Positions 1 to 50,300 of a stretch of DNA of 64,000 nt are shown piece after piece. A model generated the notes under the pieces. That model made no database searches. It worked only from the letters and a program-made list of their open reading frames with translations, and was not told the DNA's origin. The translations under genes were made by a program, and so were the position numbers. Positions within the stretch are counted from its first letter, which is position 1. Every line of letters begins with the position of its first letter. The DNA is from Caprimulgus europaeus (Eukaryota; Chordata; Aves; Caprimulgiformes; Caprimulgidae), in assembly GCA_907165065.1 (NCBI GenBank), contig OU015532.1:43998839-44062838 (forward strand). The letters run 5' to 3'.

Positions 1-415
1 CTCTGCTGTGAGGACAGGCTGAGAGAGTTGGGGCTGTTCAGCCTGGAGAAGAGAAGGCTCCAGGGAGACCTTATAGTGGCCTTCCAGTACCTGAAGGGGC
101 TACAGGAAAGCTGGGGAGGGACTTTTTACAAAGGCAGGTAGTGGTAGAACAAGGGGTGATATCTTGAAACTGGAAGAGGGAAGGTTTAGATTAGACATTT
201 AGGAAGAAATTCTTTGCTGTGAGGGTGGTGAGACCCTGGCCCAGGTTGCCCAGAGAAGCTGTGGCTGCTCCTCCCTGGAAGTGTTCTCGGCCAGGTTGGA
301 TGAGGCTTTGAGCAACCTGGTCTAGTGGAAGGTGTCCCTGCTGATGGCAGGGGGGTTGGGACTGGATGAGCTTTAAGGTCCCTTCCAGCCCAAATCATTC
401 TATGCTTCTATAAGG
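1..415 (+). repeat. CR1 LINE 3' fragment (cut by window edge)
   Basis: The sequence reads through the typical CR1 3' segment: a block about a 'gaggacaggctgagagag' motif and 'ttcagcctggagaagag' near the start, then the 3' UTR, ending in 'aaggtcccttccagcccaaa' and a short ATTCTATG-like tail near 400-415. This is the sense orientation. The element is 5'-truncated or continues left of the window. It lies in an intron of SLC39A13 and has no intact ORF. Confidence 0.9.
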
Positions 416-1113
416 TAATTCCAAGATAGCAAAGAACAGCTAGTCCCCAGACATCTGCACAACTCCCAGCAGCAACTCCTATAGACTGTTCAGTCCTTGC
501 TGTGCCACGACTTTTGAGAGGTGAAACTGCAGGTCAGGCACTGCTTAAGAGCAATTAGATGTTACTTTAACTCAGCGTGAGACTTTAAAGTCTAAAATGA
601 ACTTAATCTTCTCATTTACAGAGAGACTCAAGTCTGAGATGAACATTTGGTTGGTTGGAAGCTGATGACCCCAGCTATAGAATAATTCTCTAGACTTGGT
701 TATTCTGATGCACTGGGGAGAGCAAGACTTTTTCCACCCCCCCTCCCCATCCGCTGCCCAGATGGGGTTGTGTTTCATTAGGGAGCAGCTGTCAGCAGGA
801 GTGGCCGGCTCCCTCCCTCCTATTTCCAGTGGAACCTGGCTCATGCCAAGGGGATGTGACTCCAATTCCTCCTCTGTCTTTCTACTTTCACTTCTCTGGG
901 TGATTGGGGAAGTCTTTGTTCTTGTTGTCTCACAATGCCCTCTGAAATCTGTCTCATTTCTGGCAGTTTTCACTAGTAAACTGAGGTACCAAAGCTGCTG
1001 ATTTGCATTGTAAGGACAAAAGGATTAAGGGTGAAGATTTGATTTCTGACCCTGATTCGTGCTCATTCATCATTGACAAAAAGGCAGTGACAAGTTGTTT
1101 TCTCCTAATTTAG

Positions 1114-10148
<9,035 letters not shown>

Positions 10149-10596
10149 CCTCTGCGCAGACCTCACGATGCCTCCCAGAGCCACCGCAGTGACTCTGAGC
10201 TGTTACAAAGCAATAAGGAACACTAATGTTACTGCCTATGTGTGTGCCTGCAGATCTGGCTGCTAGTGTGAGAAGCAGGTGAGAAAGAGGTCTGGGTGTG
10301 CAGGACTTCGTTCCCTGGCTCTCCTATCCCTGTTCTGCTAAAATCCACACATCAGGGCTCCCGGGTTTTTTTTGTTTGTTTTTTTTTTTATGGAGCAAAA
10401 GATAGAGTGAGCAGAAATGAACTGAACAACTGCTCCACAGCGAATGGACAATGTTTCATTTGGTTCCTTCTGATGGAACCGCACCTCCCAAGCTCTTGTG
10501 TGAAAACAACAGAGGTGATTCCTGTAGCTGATGAAGAGGAAGGATTTTTCCTGCCACCCTTACGGGCTGGAGGCAGAACAGGGATGGCAAAGCATC

Positions 10597-10602
10597 AATA
10601 AA
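10597..10602 (+). terminator. Candidate SLC39A13 poly(A) signal (proximal, AATAAA)
   Basis: An AATAAA hexamer about 450 bp after the SLC39A13 stop codon. The downstream sequence is only weakly GU-rich, so this may be a minor or unused site. Confidence 0.4.
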
Positions 10603-11561
10603 CTAACAGCTTTAGCCAGAACTCCCTACCTATGAGAAGTTACGGTGCTATGAGATAGAGGGGAAAGGACCCTTTCCAACTTGATCTCCAGCTTTTCATT
10701 GACATGACTTGTTCCTAAAGGTAGCATTAGCCTCAGCAGTCCACCTCTTTGGTCTATTTTGTATTTGTTTATATTGAAATCGAGCCAAAAGCTTGAGGCA
10801 CTTTAGAGTAGGTCACTACAATTAACTGGCTCAGCCTGGAGATGACTTGCCTCAGCCCTAACCACTCCAATAGCCAGCACCGCCTGTTTATCTGAAAAAC
10901 GGTCAGTAAATGTTTCTTCTGTTGCCACAACCAGCTCGCCTGCATCTGGAAGGCGAGCCATGTAGCTCTTGTGACTAAGCTCCCTCTCCTCACAACCGTT
11001 AGCTGAACGTGGTTCTGAGCCTGCTCTCCAGACCTGACTGACCCACCATCTGCCCCACGCCGTGTTTCAGAGCTCTTTTGAGGTGTAGCATGCTAGCCCT
11101 GCCTGTCAGGCTACAGCCAGCCCTAGGCTGCCATGGCAGAGGTGTGGTGGGCAGTTTGGGCAACAGCTGAACGCTACAGCCTGGTCAGCAGCCGATAACC
11201 CGTGGTTAGCTTTTCCTCTGCTCAGTGTAGACTATTTAAGAGCATGCTATAACCAAAAATATAGATGGTAGCCTATTTCTGGGCTTCTTACCTCACAGTG
11301 GAGTTAGTCTGTTGGGGATGAATAGATAAGAAACAATACTGACAGCCCTTCAAGGATGGGGCACAGCAACAAAGAATACTGGAAGGGGGTTGAAATGGGA
11401 AGGGTGAAGCTGCTGGTGAAAAGATTCTTAAAAATGGGTCTAGAAAAGCTGTGTGCTAAGTAAGGAGAGAAAGGGATATGAAAGGGTGACAATAAGTGTG
11501 TTTTAAGAGGAGTTATCTGTTGTGTGATGCTTGGGATTAATTTTTTTTGCAATTTGAGACC

Positions 11562-11567
11562 AATAAA
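11562..11567 (+). terminator. Candidate SLC39A13 poly(A) signal (middle, AATAAA)
   Basis: AATAAA within 'caataaaaataaatt', about 1.4 kb after the stop codon, followed by a modest U/G-rich stretch around 11610-11640. It is a plausible alternative end. Confidence 0.35.
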
Positions 11568-12847
11568 AATAAATTACATTTCTAATGCTTTGCCCACAGA
11601 ACTGACTAGGCCGTTGTTCCAGAGGGACGTTTTGTTGCCACAGAGATGTGCACAATTACTAGATCATCCATCCCTTCTGCAGAGCTTATCCTCACTTTGC
11701 TTAAATCTGTTTAAAAACAGGTCTAACTGAACTAGGGGGTCCTTGGACACAAAACAGGTGCCACAGTGTGAATTACACCAACTCAAAGTTGTGTCTTCAA
11801 ACAGCTTTTATAAATCAGTACTGCTCTCCAGTCTGCACAGGACCTGACCAAGAGGGCTCGTCCCTTGAGCGCGATTTGGGTCAGAGCAATGAGGCAGGTA
11901 TGCTGCCCACAGCAGAGGCATTTACTTCCCTAAGAGATTCCTGAACTGTTGACACAGTTCTTTTTTTATGACAGCTCCTGTCCTACTTTTCAGAGACTGC
12001 TGGAGAGCTCATCCTTGCAGTGTTCTCTGCCCAGGAACTGCTGTCTAAATTTTTTCCAGCTTTCCTTACCCCAGGCTTCCATCAGTAACTAGTTCCACTG
12101 CAACAATGAGGGAGGCTTGTGCAATTTTTGTATTCCTCTTTAGAAGGTTGCCTTCCTTTGCCAGCTACTCCCTCTATCATTCAGTTGTCACAAAGTCTGA
12201 AGGTACCATCCGCTTCCTGCTTTCCTGGAAGGAGGATTTATCTGACTAGCCTGCAGGGACCAGAGGAGTATGCTAACCCTCTAATTCCAGCTGTGGGGTG
12301 GTTTTCCTTCCCACCCCCTCCCCAGGGACTGAAGCTAAGCCAGACCCTGTAGTAGGGTTTGCAGAAAGATGTGCCTCTTGTTTCCCAAGATGTCTTTCTC
12401 AAAAAATGAAGCTGGCATTTAAGCTGAGGCGTTGCCAGGTGAGTGCCCATGAGCTGGTGTTGCATCAGCGTTGAGCCTTGCCAAGACTGAAAACCACAGT
12501 CAGGATTTTCTGCTCAGCACTCAGGAATGTGAAGTGGATGACACTGAAAGTATTTTTGAGTTGTTTTTCTTGGCTGCTGCCGCAGGCCTGGACAGTCTGC
12601 GGTTCTTGGGAAGTTACCCTGGTAGGAGTTAGCACGGGGCTTGTGAGAGGGAGGGGCTCGTTGGTTTTCCACTATCTCAGCCCTAGGGCTGAGGATGGAG
12701 AGGAAATGGAGCATCATCCACCACGTTTGTCACTTTTGGAAATGCAGAGAGAATCATATTTTCTAGCTCTATTTTTTTCAGCTGCTCTTATGCATTTTCC
12801 CCCCTTCATCTGTATTGGTCTGCTCTGCATGGAGACAATAGAGATGA

Positions 12848-12853
12848 AATAAA
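12848..12853 (+). terminator. Candidate SLC39A13 poly(A) signal (distal, with strong GU-rich downstream element)
   Basis: AATAAA is followed within about 10-55 bp by a long G/T tract (about 12856-12908, alternating GTTTG and GGTTTT). Hexamer and downstream element are the best-formed of the three. If used, the SLC39A13 3' UTR would be about 2.7 kb. Confidence 0.45.
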
Positions 12854-12909
12854 TGGTTTTCCGTGTGGGTTTGTGTTTGTTTGTTGGTTTTTGGGGTTTG
12901 GTTTTTTTT

Positions 12910-15080
12910 AAGCTAATAGTTATAATTAAATTACAAATCCAATGCAAATTTCCTTTGAATTACAGGGCAATATTTCTGGGTTTCTTCTATTTCTAGAGAA
13001 GTCTGGGATCTGTCTTGTCCTCCTATCTATTCCTCAGACTTTCACAACTGAAAGAAAAGGTTCTAATTGGGTTTGCTGTTCCTGCTGCTGTGGCACTGTG
13101 GGCCAGGAGTGGTGTGGCCTGATCATAATTCTTGGCTGCTGGTCTGGGTTCCCTGAAAAGCATCACCAAGTGAGTTGGTCCTTTTTCAGAGGAGAGCTTG
13201 CATGGTGACTAATTAGCCAGAGAGTTTTGCAACCATTCTTTGTTGTGAGCAGTGATTTTTTTTTTTTAAGTATTATTTTATTATCTTTTTAAACTCTAAA
13301 AACCTCAAGGGCTATCTGATATCAGTTAACACTATGCTGATCACCTGCCATGTGGGACTCATCAAACATTTTATGTAGGAATTGCCCAGAAAGAACTGTG
13401 GGGATTTTCTCTACCCTTCCAAACCATGGGTTCAGAGCATGTCTTATCCCATTCCTTACTTAAAATTCAGCCTATAAATCCTGACTGGTAGTACATGGCT
13501 CACAGTTCTTACTGGAAATCTTCTTTTAAGAAGAAAGAAAACCATAACCCAAGGGCTGGAAGATGATGAAGGTGAGTGGGTGATCAAGTGTATGATTTCA
13601 CAGCCTGGGGGTTTTACCAGCAATCTCTGTCCCTGGCTTTGTCATGCTGCTCTGTTTGGCTGTGCCGGTGCCTCTCCCTATGGGGCTGTGCTGTGAGCCT
13701 CCCTCCCCCAAAATTAATCAAAAATAACATGGATTCATCAGCTGCCTGGTTCACAGGCTCCACAAAAAGTGGCTCTGGCACAATTGCAGTAGCACAGAGG
13801 GGAGAACAATTAGAAAGAATCTTGTACATGGGAACTTTCTAAGGTGATGGTCTTACCAAAGCCCCTGTCTTCTGCAACTATAGCCTGAGGATCTGATGTG
13901 GAGAGGAGGGTGGCATAACAGGATTGCAGATTTAAGAAATGTGAATATTCAGATCTTTCCCAGAAAGAGCTGTGACAATTGAAGGATTTTTTTTTTCCCC
14001 CATGTTAGCTAGAGCAATGACTGTATTTGAAAGTTATTTTTCATTCCTGATGTGGAAGACTTAATTTAGCTGGTATGTGTAAGAAAATTCTTTTGACAGC
14101 AGCCCTTTCAATTTGTCTGCCTTGAAGGCACTAATGTGCAGCTGCATGGATAGTAATCCCATCTGTCCAGGGCAAACTGCTGAAGAAGGATCATGCTGAG
14201 ATGTGGTTAAAACAAGCTTTATCTGTGCTTGTTGGGTGTTTGCACCAGGCATAGTGCTCTGGGGAGAGCAGCAGTACTGTGCTCTGGGCAGGGTCCCTGG
14301 GAGAAATGCTGAGGAGGGAATTTAGGTTGTGCTCGGTGTGGCCGAGAGAACAAGATGTGACAAGGTTGGGGAAAGGATCTGAATCTCCTACAGTTAAACA
14401 GTTGCTCCCTGGGAAACAATTCAAAGTACTTTTCCCAGAATCACAGAATGGTTGAGGTTGGAAGGGACCTCTGAAGGTCATCAAGTCCAACCCCCCTGCT
14501 CAAGCAGGGACTCCTCGAGCACATCAACCAGGATTTTGTCCAGATGGTTTTTGAATATCTCCAGGGAGGGAGATTCCACAGCCTCTCTGGGCAGCCTGTC
14601 CCAGTGCTCAGTCACCCTCACAGGAAAGAAGTTCTTCCTTATGTTCAGGTAGAACTCCCTGTGCTGCAGTTCATGCCCGTTGCCTCTTGTCCTACTGTTG
14701 GGTGCCAGTGAGAAGAGTCTGGCCCCGTCCTCTAGATACTCTCCCATTCGATATTTATAAACATTAATCAGATCAGGATTTTAAATCTGGATGTTAAATT
14801 TGTAATTGCCATAGCACTGAAGCTTTATCTTTGGAGGCCAGAATTGAAAAGACGATGCCCTCCCAACTGCTTTTGGGGGCTGGAGGAACAAGTTCCATAG
14901 AACAAGCAGGACCAGAAGGGCTTGTGTGCCCTTGGAAATGTTACATTTAACTAGTGGCTCGGCTGGAGCCTGCTTCTCGATGCATAAAAGAGACTGGCGT
15001 TTTTCAGCTCTTCAGGCCTTATTTTCCATTAACTGGTAATGAGGAGAAATCGTCATCACGCTGCCAGCCTGCGCTGCGGG
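12910..15080. other. Intergenic, SLC39A13 to TMEM178B-like
   Basis: Apart from one CR1 fragment I see no coding exon, RNA gene or repeat array here. Several T- or A-rich runs (for example 13257-13268) are present. Confidence 0.6.
14437..14775 (-). repeat. CR1 LINE 3' fragment, reverse orientation
   Basis: It begins on + with 'aatcacagaatggttgaggt' and runs through the standard CR1 3' UTR in reverse complement, including 'gggcagcctgtcccagtgct' and 'gaagagtctggccccgtcct', ending near 'tttataaacattaatcagat'. It is intergenic and non-coding. Confidence 0.92.
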
Positions 15081-15641
15081 TAGTGCTGTTTGGATTTATC
15101 CATGTTTTTAAAACGGCTCGATCCCGGGGCGAGCAGCACAGCCCCGGGGGCCAGCTCTGGCCTTGGCGGGGCGTGTACGAGGCGTGAAGCGGCCGGGTTA
15201 CCCCATAGCCCTTCGCCCCGCTCATCCCCCGGCAGCTGCCGCTGCTGACGGCCGGTCCGCGGGCCCCGGCACCGCCTCGGCCCGAGGGACGGGCTCCTTC
15301 CCCTTCAGCCGCCTGAGGCCGTTGCGCGGCGCGCGCCGCGGCCGTTATTGACCGTTACTGGCCGTCAGCGCGGCCGCTGCCCCGCGCGCGGGCCGTGAGG
15401 GGCCTCGTGCCGCGGAGCGGGGCTGGAGCTGGGCCCTCTCGCCGGGCGCTGTGGCGGGGGGCGGCCCCGGGACCCCATTGAGAGCGGGCCGGGAGTGCTG
15501 TCCCGGCGCGCTACCGAGCTCTGAGCCGGGCCCGCTACCCGCTGGCCCCGTTTCCCTTCCGGGGGCGGTGCGGCGGCGGGCGGAGGCCCCCAGCCGGGCT
15601 GCAGGGGAAGCGCCCGCCCCTGCCGCCCCCGGCGCGGTAAG
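15080..15641 (+). promoter_or_regulatory. CpG-island promoter and 5' UTR of the TMEM178B-like gene
   Basis: G+C and CpG density rise sharply from about 15080 and stay high through exon 1 to about 16330. No TATA box is visible, as usual for CpG-island promoters. The start codon sits in an AAGATGGCGGC motif (from 15639), which is also a textbook YY1 site. The exact transcription start cannot be read from the sequence. Confidence 0.65.
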
Positions 15642-26606
<10,965 letters not shown>

Positions 26607-28020
26607 CCTCGGCGGGAGCGAGGAGAGACTCTGGGAAGCACAGCCTGGGCAGAGCTGTGGGTTAACACCAGGAAGAGGTGGCAGGTCAGCGTGTGGAGAG
26701 CCGGGCCAGAGCTGGGGGAACACCAGCCCGCGGGATGCTGCTGCAGCCTCCAGGCGCGGACACGGACACTGCAAGTAACTCCAGGTTTGAATTATTGCTG
26801 ATTTGCTCATTGACAGTTTAAGGGGGGACAGTTCTCTTGATTTGGTCTTTTTTTTTTCCTGTTTACAAGGGATTGAGTCCAAGGCTGTGTCTTTTTTTGT
26901 GCTGTTTTTTGAACTGTACCTCCATGGTCCTGTTCTTGTCCAGTTGTAAGGGATGTTTACGCACCAACTCTATTGCTGCAGGTCTGTGGAACTCAGACCC
27001 AAATTAGGGCAAGGAGCTACGTGAAGTTGGCTTGAACACTTTTGCAACAGGCGTGTCTAGTGTTGGCTCAGGCCATCATCTCCCAAAAGAACCTTGATCT
27101 AAGCTGACGTTTAGGCCAAAGAATTAGCCCGTTCTTAGTATTAATTAATTTAAATCAGAATTCAGTGCTATTCCCAGGCTGTTGTATCAGCTGTTTCCTC
27201 ACTACTAAAGCTGTTTCCAAAAGCAGCCGGCTGTAACTGAGCAGCAAGACTCTCAAACAAAACTCTTACTGGCTTGAGGAAAGGAGGGGGAAGTTTTCCT
27301 CAGCTTCTCACATGGGTGAGGGAACGCATTCAGCTAATTACCACACCCTTGTTTTAGGGGGGAGGTGTAGACACCATGCAGCTTGTAACGACTCTGCTGG
27401 AGCCCAGGGTCTAGTTCTGAAAGGATCTCACCGTTTGAGCTGCCGGGATCAACTCTCACTCCCCCAACTGACCTGTGGGTGCAATTCCTGTTGTGTGAAA
27501 GGAGCTGAGGAATTCTCCCTGAGCTCCAACAGCAGCACTGCTGAAGCAGCAGCAGCTGCACAGCCCCTCTAACCCGACCGTCCAAAGGAACCACACTGTA
27601 TTTTCCTCAGGAACGCCTGGCTTCTGCTCACTTCACCGCTCACCCCTTCCTAAAGTCAAATGCCCCCTGAGCACAGCACAGCAAGAACACACGTGCTCTG
27701 CTGGAACAAGCTCCCTCTCCAACATGAGCAGGAAGGACCTTGGAACCAGTGCCAGTACTAGGGCTAACTCAGGAACATCAGCCAAAGTACTCTGGGGTGC
27801 ATTTTTGTTTCATTCATCTATTTTATTTTTCTTCCCTCACATCCCCGCCCCTCTCCCAAGCGTCCAAAAACTGCACAGGTAAAGATGAGATGGCCAGCAT
27901 TTGGAGATGTTTACATTGTATTTAAAATACAATACAGTGGCATGTAAGATATTTAATGCTAAAGTCAGTGTATTTATGAAAAGTGTAATTTTTAAATGGA
28001 AGTTGTAATTCTAAACTGGC

Positions 28021-28026
28021 ATTAAA
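28021..28026 (+). terminator. Candidate poly(A) signal of the TMEM178B-like gene (ATTAAA)
   Basis: ATTAAA about 1.4 kb after the stop codon, followed by 'tgctgggtgggtgagacctt', a G/U-rich downstream element. No AATAAA was noticed between 26607 and this site. The 3' UTR would end near 28045, about 450 bp from the end of the convergent PSMC3 transcript. Confidence 0.5.
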
Positions 28027-28505
28027 AGTACTGAAAGACTTGCTGGGTGGGTGAGACCTTGAATTCTTTCTGACTAATTACCAGCCTGATTCTCCAGAGA
28101 ACTCACACATGTAGCAGCAATGGTGTGAAAGCTTCCAGACTTACTTCTAAATGACAAAGTTAAAACATGATTCACATGTGCATCGTGTTCACATCCCCCT
28201 TGCAAACTGAGTGTTCAAAAAAGACTCTGACAAAGCTGTACAGGCTGTTCAGGGCCTGCAGGCTGAAAACAGGGGCTGCTGTCTGGGCTGCCAAGTTCAC
28301 TTACTGCAGTAGAACCTGCTGGTCCTCATCCAGAAGCAGCAGAGGAGGATCTAGTCCGGTTCTAGCAGGAGGAGGCTCCAAAGGCAGCACGATGGGCGCT
28401 GTGGACAGGAGGGTCTCACCTTCCCTTTGGCAGATGTAGAACCACTGAGCAAGGGCAACAGCCCCAACACATCACAGGTTTGTTTTTAGAGGGAAAGAAA
28501 AACAC

Positions 28506-28511
28506 TTTATT
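28506..28511 (-). terminator. PSMC3 poly(A) signal
   Basis: TTTATT on + gives AATAAA on the minus strand, 81 bp after the PSMC3 stop codon. It is the first hexamer after the stop and fits a very short 3' UTR. Confidence 0.75.
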
Positions 28512-28591
28512 TTTTTCCAGACAGAAAATAGGTGGCACAGTCCAGTCTAGTCCTGTCCTCTACCAAGGCCAGAGCCGTGACCAGGCAGAGA

Positions 28592-36261
<7,670 letters not shown>

Positions 36262-36570
36262 CTTTCCCTCGCTCAGGCAGCCGTCGCGTCGCACCGCACC
36301 GCGGATTGCGGGCGGCAGATTCCACGCTCCTCGCCCAGGCAACCGAGCTGGGGGACAGCGGGACAGGCGGCTCGGGGACCCCGCGCCCGCACTTCTTCCT
36401 CAGCGCCCCACCGCCACCGTGGCCCCTTTGCCCCGCAGCCCCAGAGCTGCCCGACGGATCTGGCGAATCTGCGGCGGGAGGGATGGGGGTGAGGGGGGGA
36501 AATGGCCGCGGCGGTCACGTGGCACCGGCCAAATCTGCTGAGTGATGACCCCGCCGCCATCTTGGAGCGG
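36262..36570 (-). promoter_or_regulatory. PSMC3 promoter region within a CpG island
   Basis: Dense CpG sequence directly upstream of the PSMC3 start codon. It contains a CACGTG E-box (36516-36521) and CCGCCATCTTGG (36554-36565), which is a YY1 site. A second YY1-like AAAGATGGCG covers the start codon itself. No TATA box is seen. The high-GC zone runs from about 35970 to 36960, so it also covers the last exon of RAPSN. Confidence 0.65.
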
Positions 36571-36595
36571 GGCAGGGGCGGAGCCCGGCGGCGGA

Positions 36596-36663
36596 GGCGG
36601 CCCCGCCCCTGAGGGTCCCCGGCGGCGACGGCGGCCCCGCCCGTGAGGGTCCCCGGCGGCGGA
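36596..36663. repeat. 34-bp tandem duplication with GC boxes
   Basis: Two adjacent copies of a 34-bp unit starting GGCGGCCCCGCCC and containing TGAGGGTCCCCGGCGGCG. Each copy holds an Sp1-type GC box. It lies between the RAPSN poly(A) signal and the PSMC3 start, so it can act in the PSMC3 promoter. Confidence 0.9.
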
Positions 36664-36693
36664 GGCAGGCGGGGCGCTGGCCCGGCGACACCG

Positions 36694-36699
36694 TTTATT
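36694..36699 (-). terminator. RAPSN poly(A) signal
   Basis: TTTATT on +, AATAAA on the minus strand, 135 bp after the RAPSN stop codon and inside the CpG island. The cleavage site should fall near 36675, leaving only about 0.4 kb before the PSMC3 start codon. Confidence 0.7.
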
Positions 36700-36833
36700 A
36701 CAGTCCGTTCCCGTACAGAGCAGCGAGCGGGGCCGCGCGGAGGGGAGACCGAGGAGGCGGCCGCACCGGGCACAGCCCTGAAGGGCCCCGGGAGGGAGGC
36801 GCGGCCGGGGCCCGGGCCCAGCCCCGCGGGCGG

Positions 36834-46754
<9,921 letters not shown>

Positions 46755-47300
46755 CTCCCATGCATTAAAAAGCCTCATACACTAACCTCTGAGGACAGCA
46801 AAAAGGAAGTGCATCGAAGAGAACACAACGTAAAACGCCCGAAGAGAGGAGGGCGGGTTGTGCGCTCAGAAGGCGTGGAGCCACCAAAGCCCAGCCATGG
46901 CCAGGGGGCTGGAGCTGTGGTAGCCAGTGGCAAGAAGTGGTTGGCTCAGCACTGAAGGCAGAATCCCAAATCCACAAGGCAAAGGTCTTGCTCGCTAGGA
47001 CTCCATCAGTGCATTCGCCTGTCCAGTCCCATAAACAACGAGGAAAAGCACAACGGGGAGAGAAAGAGGAAAAATCTCGGGCGACAGGAGTGCAACTCAA
47101 TCTGAGCAGCCAGCGCTGGCCTCCCCCCGCATTGGCCACAGCTGCGCCTGCCAGTCGGGCTCACGTGGCTCCCAGGAATGCTCCTCAGGCTCCCCGGCGC
47201 CCAAGGTCACGGCCAGCCAACTGCCCACCCCTGCCCGCCAGCATGCGGCTTAGAAATACCCCCGGGAGAGACAACCAGCTGCACCCACTGGGATGTTTCA
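46755..47300 (-). promoter_or_regulatory. RAPSN upstream region (candidate muscle promoter)
   Basis: Upstream of the RAPSN start codon are an ETS-type AGGAAGTG (46804-46811, + strand), a reverse CCAAT box (ATTGG at 47131), E-boxes CAGCTG at 47139-47144 and 47277-47282 and CACGTG at 47162-47167, and an M-CAT (CATTCC on minus, + GGAATG near 47175). These are the classes used by synaptic and muscle genes, but each is short and expected by chance; the transcription start is unknown. Confidence 0.35.
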
Positions 47301-50300
47301 GTTGTCTCTCCTCGTTCTCTGGCCAGCCCCTTTGGCAAGCGCTGGTGGTGGTGGTGGGCTAGCCTGGGAGGCAGCAACCTCAGCCAGGACAGTAGCTTTA
47401 GGAACAAAACATGCCTTAAAAAGTGAGGGATAATCAGAAGGCTCCAGCACATACCCACACAATGATGTCCCTGATACCCACACAACGATGTCCCTGATGT
47501 TATGCCAGGCACAAAATTCAGCCTCCTTATTGAGGACCTCAGATGGCAAGATGGATTTTTTCTGTGGACGAAGGTCAGCTGCAAATATGGCACTCAATTC
47601 TTAATTTCAGGGACAACAAGCAGCTACTAATCCTGAAAACCTTTGTTCATGACTGACTGTTGCTCACTGCCACCGGATACCTGTGACAGTCCTCCAGAGG
47701 TTTTCAACAGAAGTTGTCAAGGGCACTGCTGAAGTTCTGCACACCCAGAACTTGCTGATCTTTTACGATGAATGACAATAATGACCAAAAGCAACAGATT
47801 TCCGCACCTTCCGATTGCATAAGAGTAACAATCCTCTCAGCTTAGCCCAATTAGAAGACAGCTTTAACTGTCCTACATACTTTTGAAAGAGTAAAAAAGT
47901 TGGACTGGTTCCTCTCGGAGTCCAGTTCCATGTTCCAGTTTCACACAATGTGCTGCATTTTTAACAGGCCCAGTCTTGGTTCTCTACAGGTTGACTCTGT
48001 CCTTTGTAAGAAGCGATACCAGCCTTGGGGGCAGGGAATGCCTCACAGGGAAGGTTAATGATTTTCAGATGCAGAAGTCCCAGACACCTGTTTTGGGATC
48101 ATTTTACAGGCCAAAGAGAAGAAATGGCAATTGAGGGTTTTAACAACAGACCCACAGGCAGAAGCGGGCACGTCTCCAGCTGCCTCCCTACTTCTATGTG
48201 AATTGGGTGGCAGCTCTTCCCCAGGCAAAGGTAAACACCAACAGCATCATCTCGCAGGCCACCAGCTGGGCCATCCTGGCCTGTGCCATGGCTGCCTAAG
48301 GAAACACAAACCCAAGAGAGCCTTCCTGAGGTCACAGTATCCCTAAGGAAAGCAGGACACAAAAGAACTAAGGAACCACAAGTCTACCCAGAGGCTTTAC
48401 ATCATAGCAGTCGTGATCTTAAGAGATTCCATCCACACCTTTATCCAAAACTTGGTCAGAAAAATACTTTTTAAAGTATTTTAAATGGTAGAAAAGTGTT
48501 GCTACAATCAGACTGATTCTCTTTGGGGAGCTTAGATACTCTATGATATTTGTATTATTTAATTTAGCATTGTTTCTCAGAGCAATAATGTGCTAGATGA
48601 TGTTCCAGCATAGATGCTGTACTCCTGGAAGTAGAAACTTGGAACAATCTACAGAAGGCTGAAGAAAAGTAACGCTGAGGCAGAGCTGGTTAATGTGCAA
48701 AAACCACGTCAGCAGCACTGTTAAAATTATTATCTAGGTGCTTTGGAGATTTCAGGGCTTCCATAAAAGTTTAATTCAGGATTAAAAAAAAGTCTCTCCT
48801 CCCTGCAGTAATTCTTACACGTCTCTCTGGGGGCAGGGGGTGGGATAGGCACAAGATGCAGAAGACCAATCCCCATGAAAAGCACTGGTAATGGTAAAGC
48901 CATCAGATTTCTGGACCTGGAGAAGAGGCCAGAGACAGCAACCATTGGAGTCTGCTACATTGAAGAGTCAAGCCAGGACTCAAGAGGGAAAACAAAAATC
49001 ACATAGTTCTTCGCTGGAGCAGAGTACTCCAACCTTCCACAAGCAACCTGCCTGTGACCCAAACTCATCCTGATGCTTTTGGAGCACTTACCCAAAGCAC
49101 TGCTCCCTTCAATATTCACTCTGACATCCCACAAAGAACAGGCAAAGTGAGAGAGGATGCCTTGCAGTCTGATAGAACCCATCTAACAGGAGGGAAATGA
49201 TCTGTCCTGCATTTTGTCAACCACATTGTATTGCCTTGCGTTTGAGTTCTCCTATGAAACGGCGCTCAGTCTCTTAAGAATCAACTCACAACTCACCTAC
49301 TGAGATAAAACTTGATCCTAGTAAAATAAAGGCTGGACCTAGCAAGCTCAGATTGGTCATTTTAAAAACCCAGAAATACAGTCTGATAGACAAATGGGTG
49401 GAATCACTGAGACACTGACTGCCTGTGCTGCTGTGAGAAAGCAATGGCAGAGCAATCACCAGTCTGTGGCTCGAGATGGCTCTAGTTCACACAAGATTCA
49501 GGTAGCACATCCACAGTAAGCGATCCATGGTTCGTTCCCAGGAGCTGCAAATAAACCTGCACGGTGCACAGGAACACCAGATCAGGGCATCTCACCTGTC
49601 ACACAGTGGAGCTGCACAGGCAGCGTGGCCAATCACACTGTCACTTCTTCAGAGTGACCACACTGAGCTGCTCGTCCTCCTCCCCAGTGCTCTTCGTAAC
49701 GTATCCCCGGTGACTCCTGGCCACGTGAAGACAGCAGAACACGGCTGGTAAAGTCAGGAAGATTGGAGACTGGAGTCAAAACAAGTAGTGAAAGGTGGAG
49801 GTGGATGTGAGAGGAAAAAAATTTCTCCTAAAACATTCATATCAACCAGGATTTAACCTACAGGTTTGTGTATTTCCTACTGATGTCGATAAATACAGCA
49901 GCTCCTGTGAAATGCTGATTATTTTCAGAGATTAATACACTGGCTCCTATTTGTAGTTTAACTGTCTACTGATTGGTGGTGGCCTGTTAAATTAAACACC
50001 TTCAAAAAATAAAAAAGCCACCTACCCAGAGGGATGTAGAATGAGTTCCCTAAGGTGGAACTGACGGAGCTTTGATTGCCTAAGATGAGGCTAGCCAGCT
50101 TTGTGCACGAGCAGGAATCTTCCCTCCCGCCTACACAACCCCTTTTTCTGACTCAATTGTTTCTCTCCATCCTTCACCCCAGCCATATTTAAACTGAACT
50201 CTCTCCAGCCTCCCTCCTCAACAGCTGCAAATTAGCTGCAGGGACCCCAGCATACTCTGCAACAGGTGGTGGCTGAGCGCCTCGCTTCCCAAGCGCTGCG

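Noticed and set aside
36535-36550. Possible NRF1/ARE-like element (TGCTGAGTGATGAC) in the PSMC3 promoter
   Set aside because: Close to an antioxidant element and proteasome genes use them, but a key base differs, so I do not call it.
46755-46778. Upstream in-frame start (MRLFNAWE) for rapsyn
   Set aside because: It would shift Gly2 inside the protein and remove the conserved N-myristoylation site; the inner Met is the conserved start.
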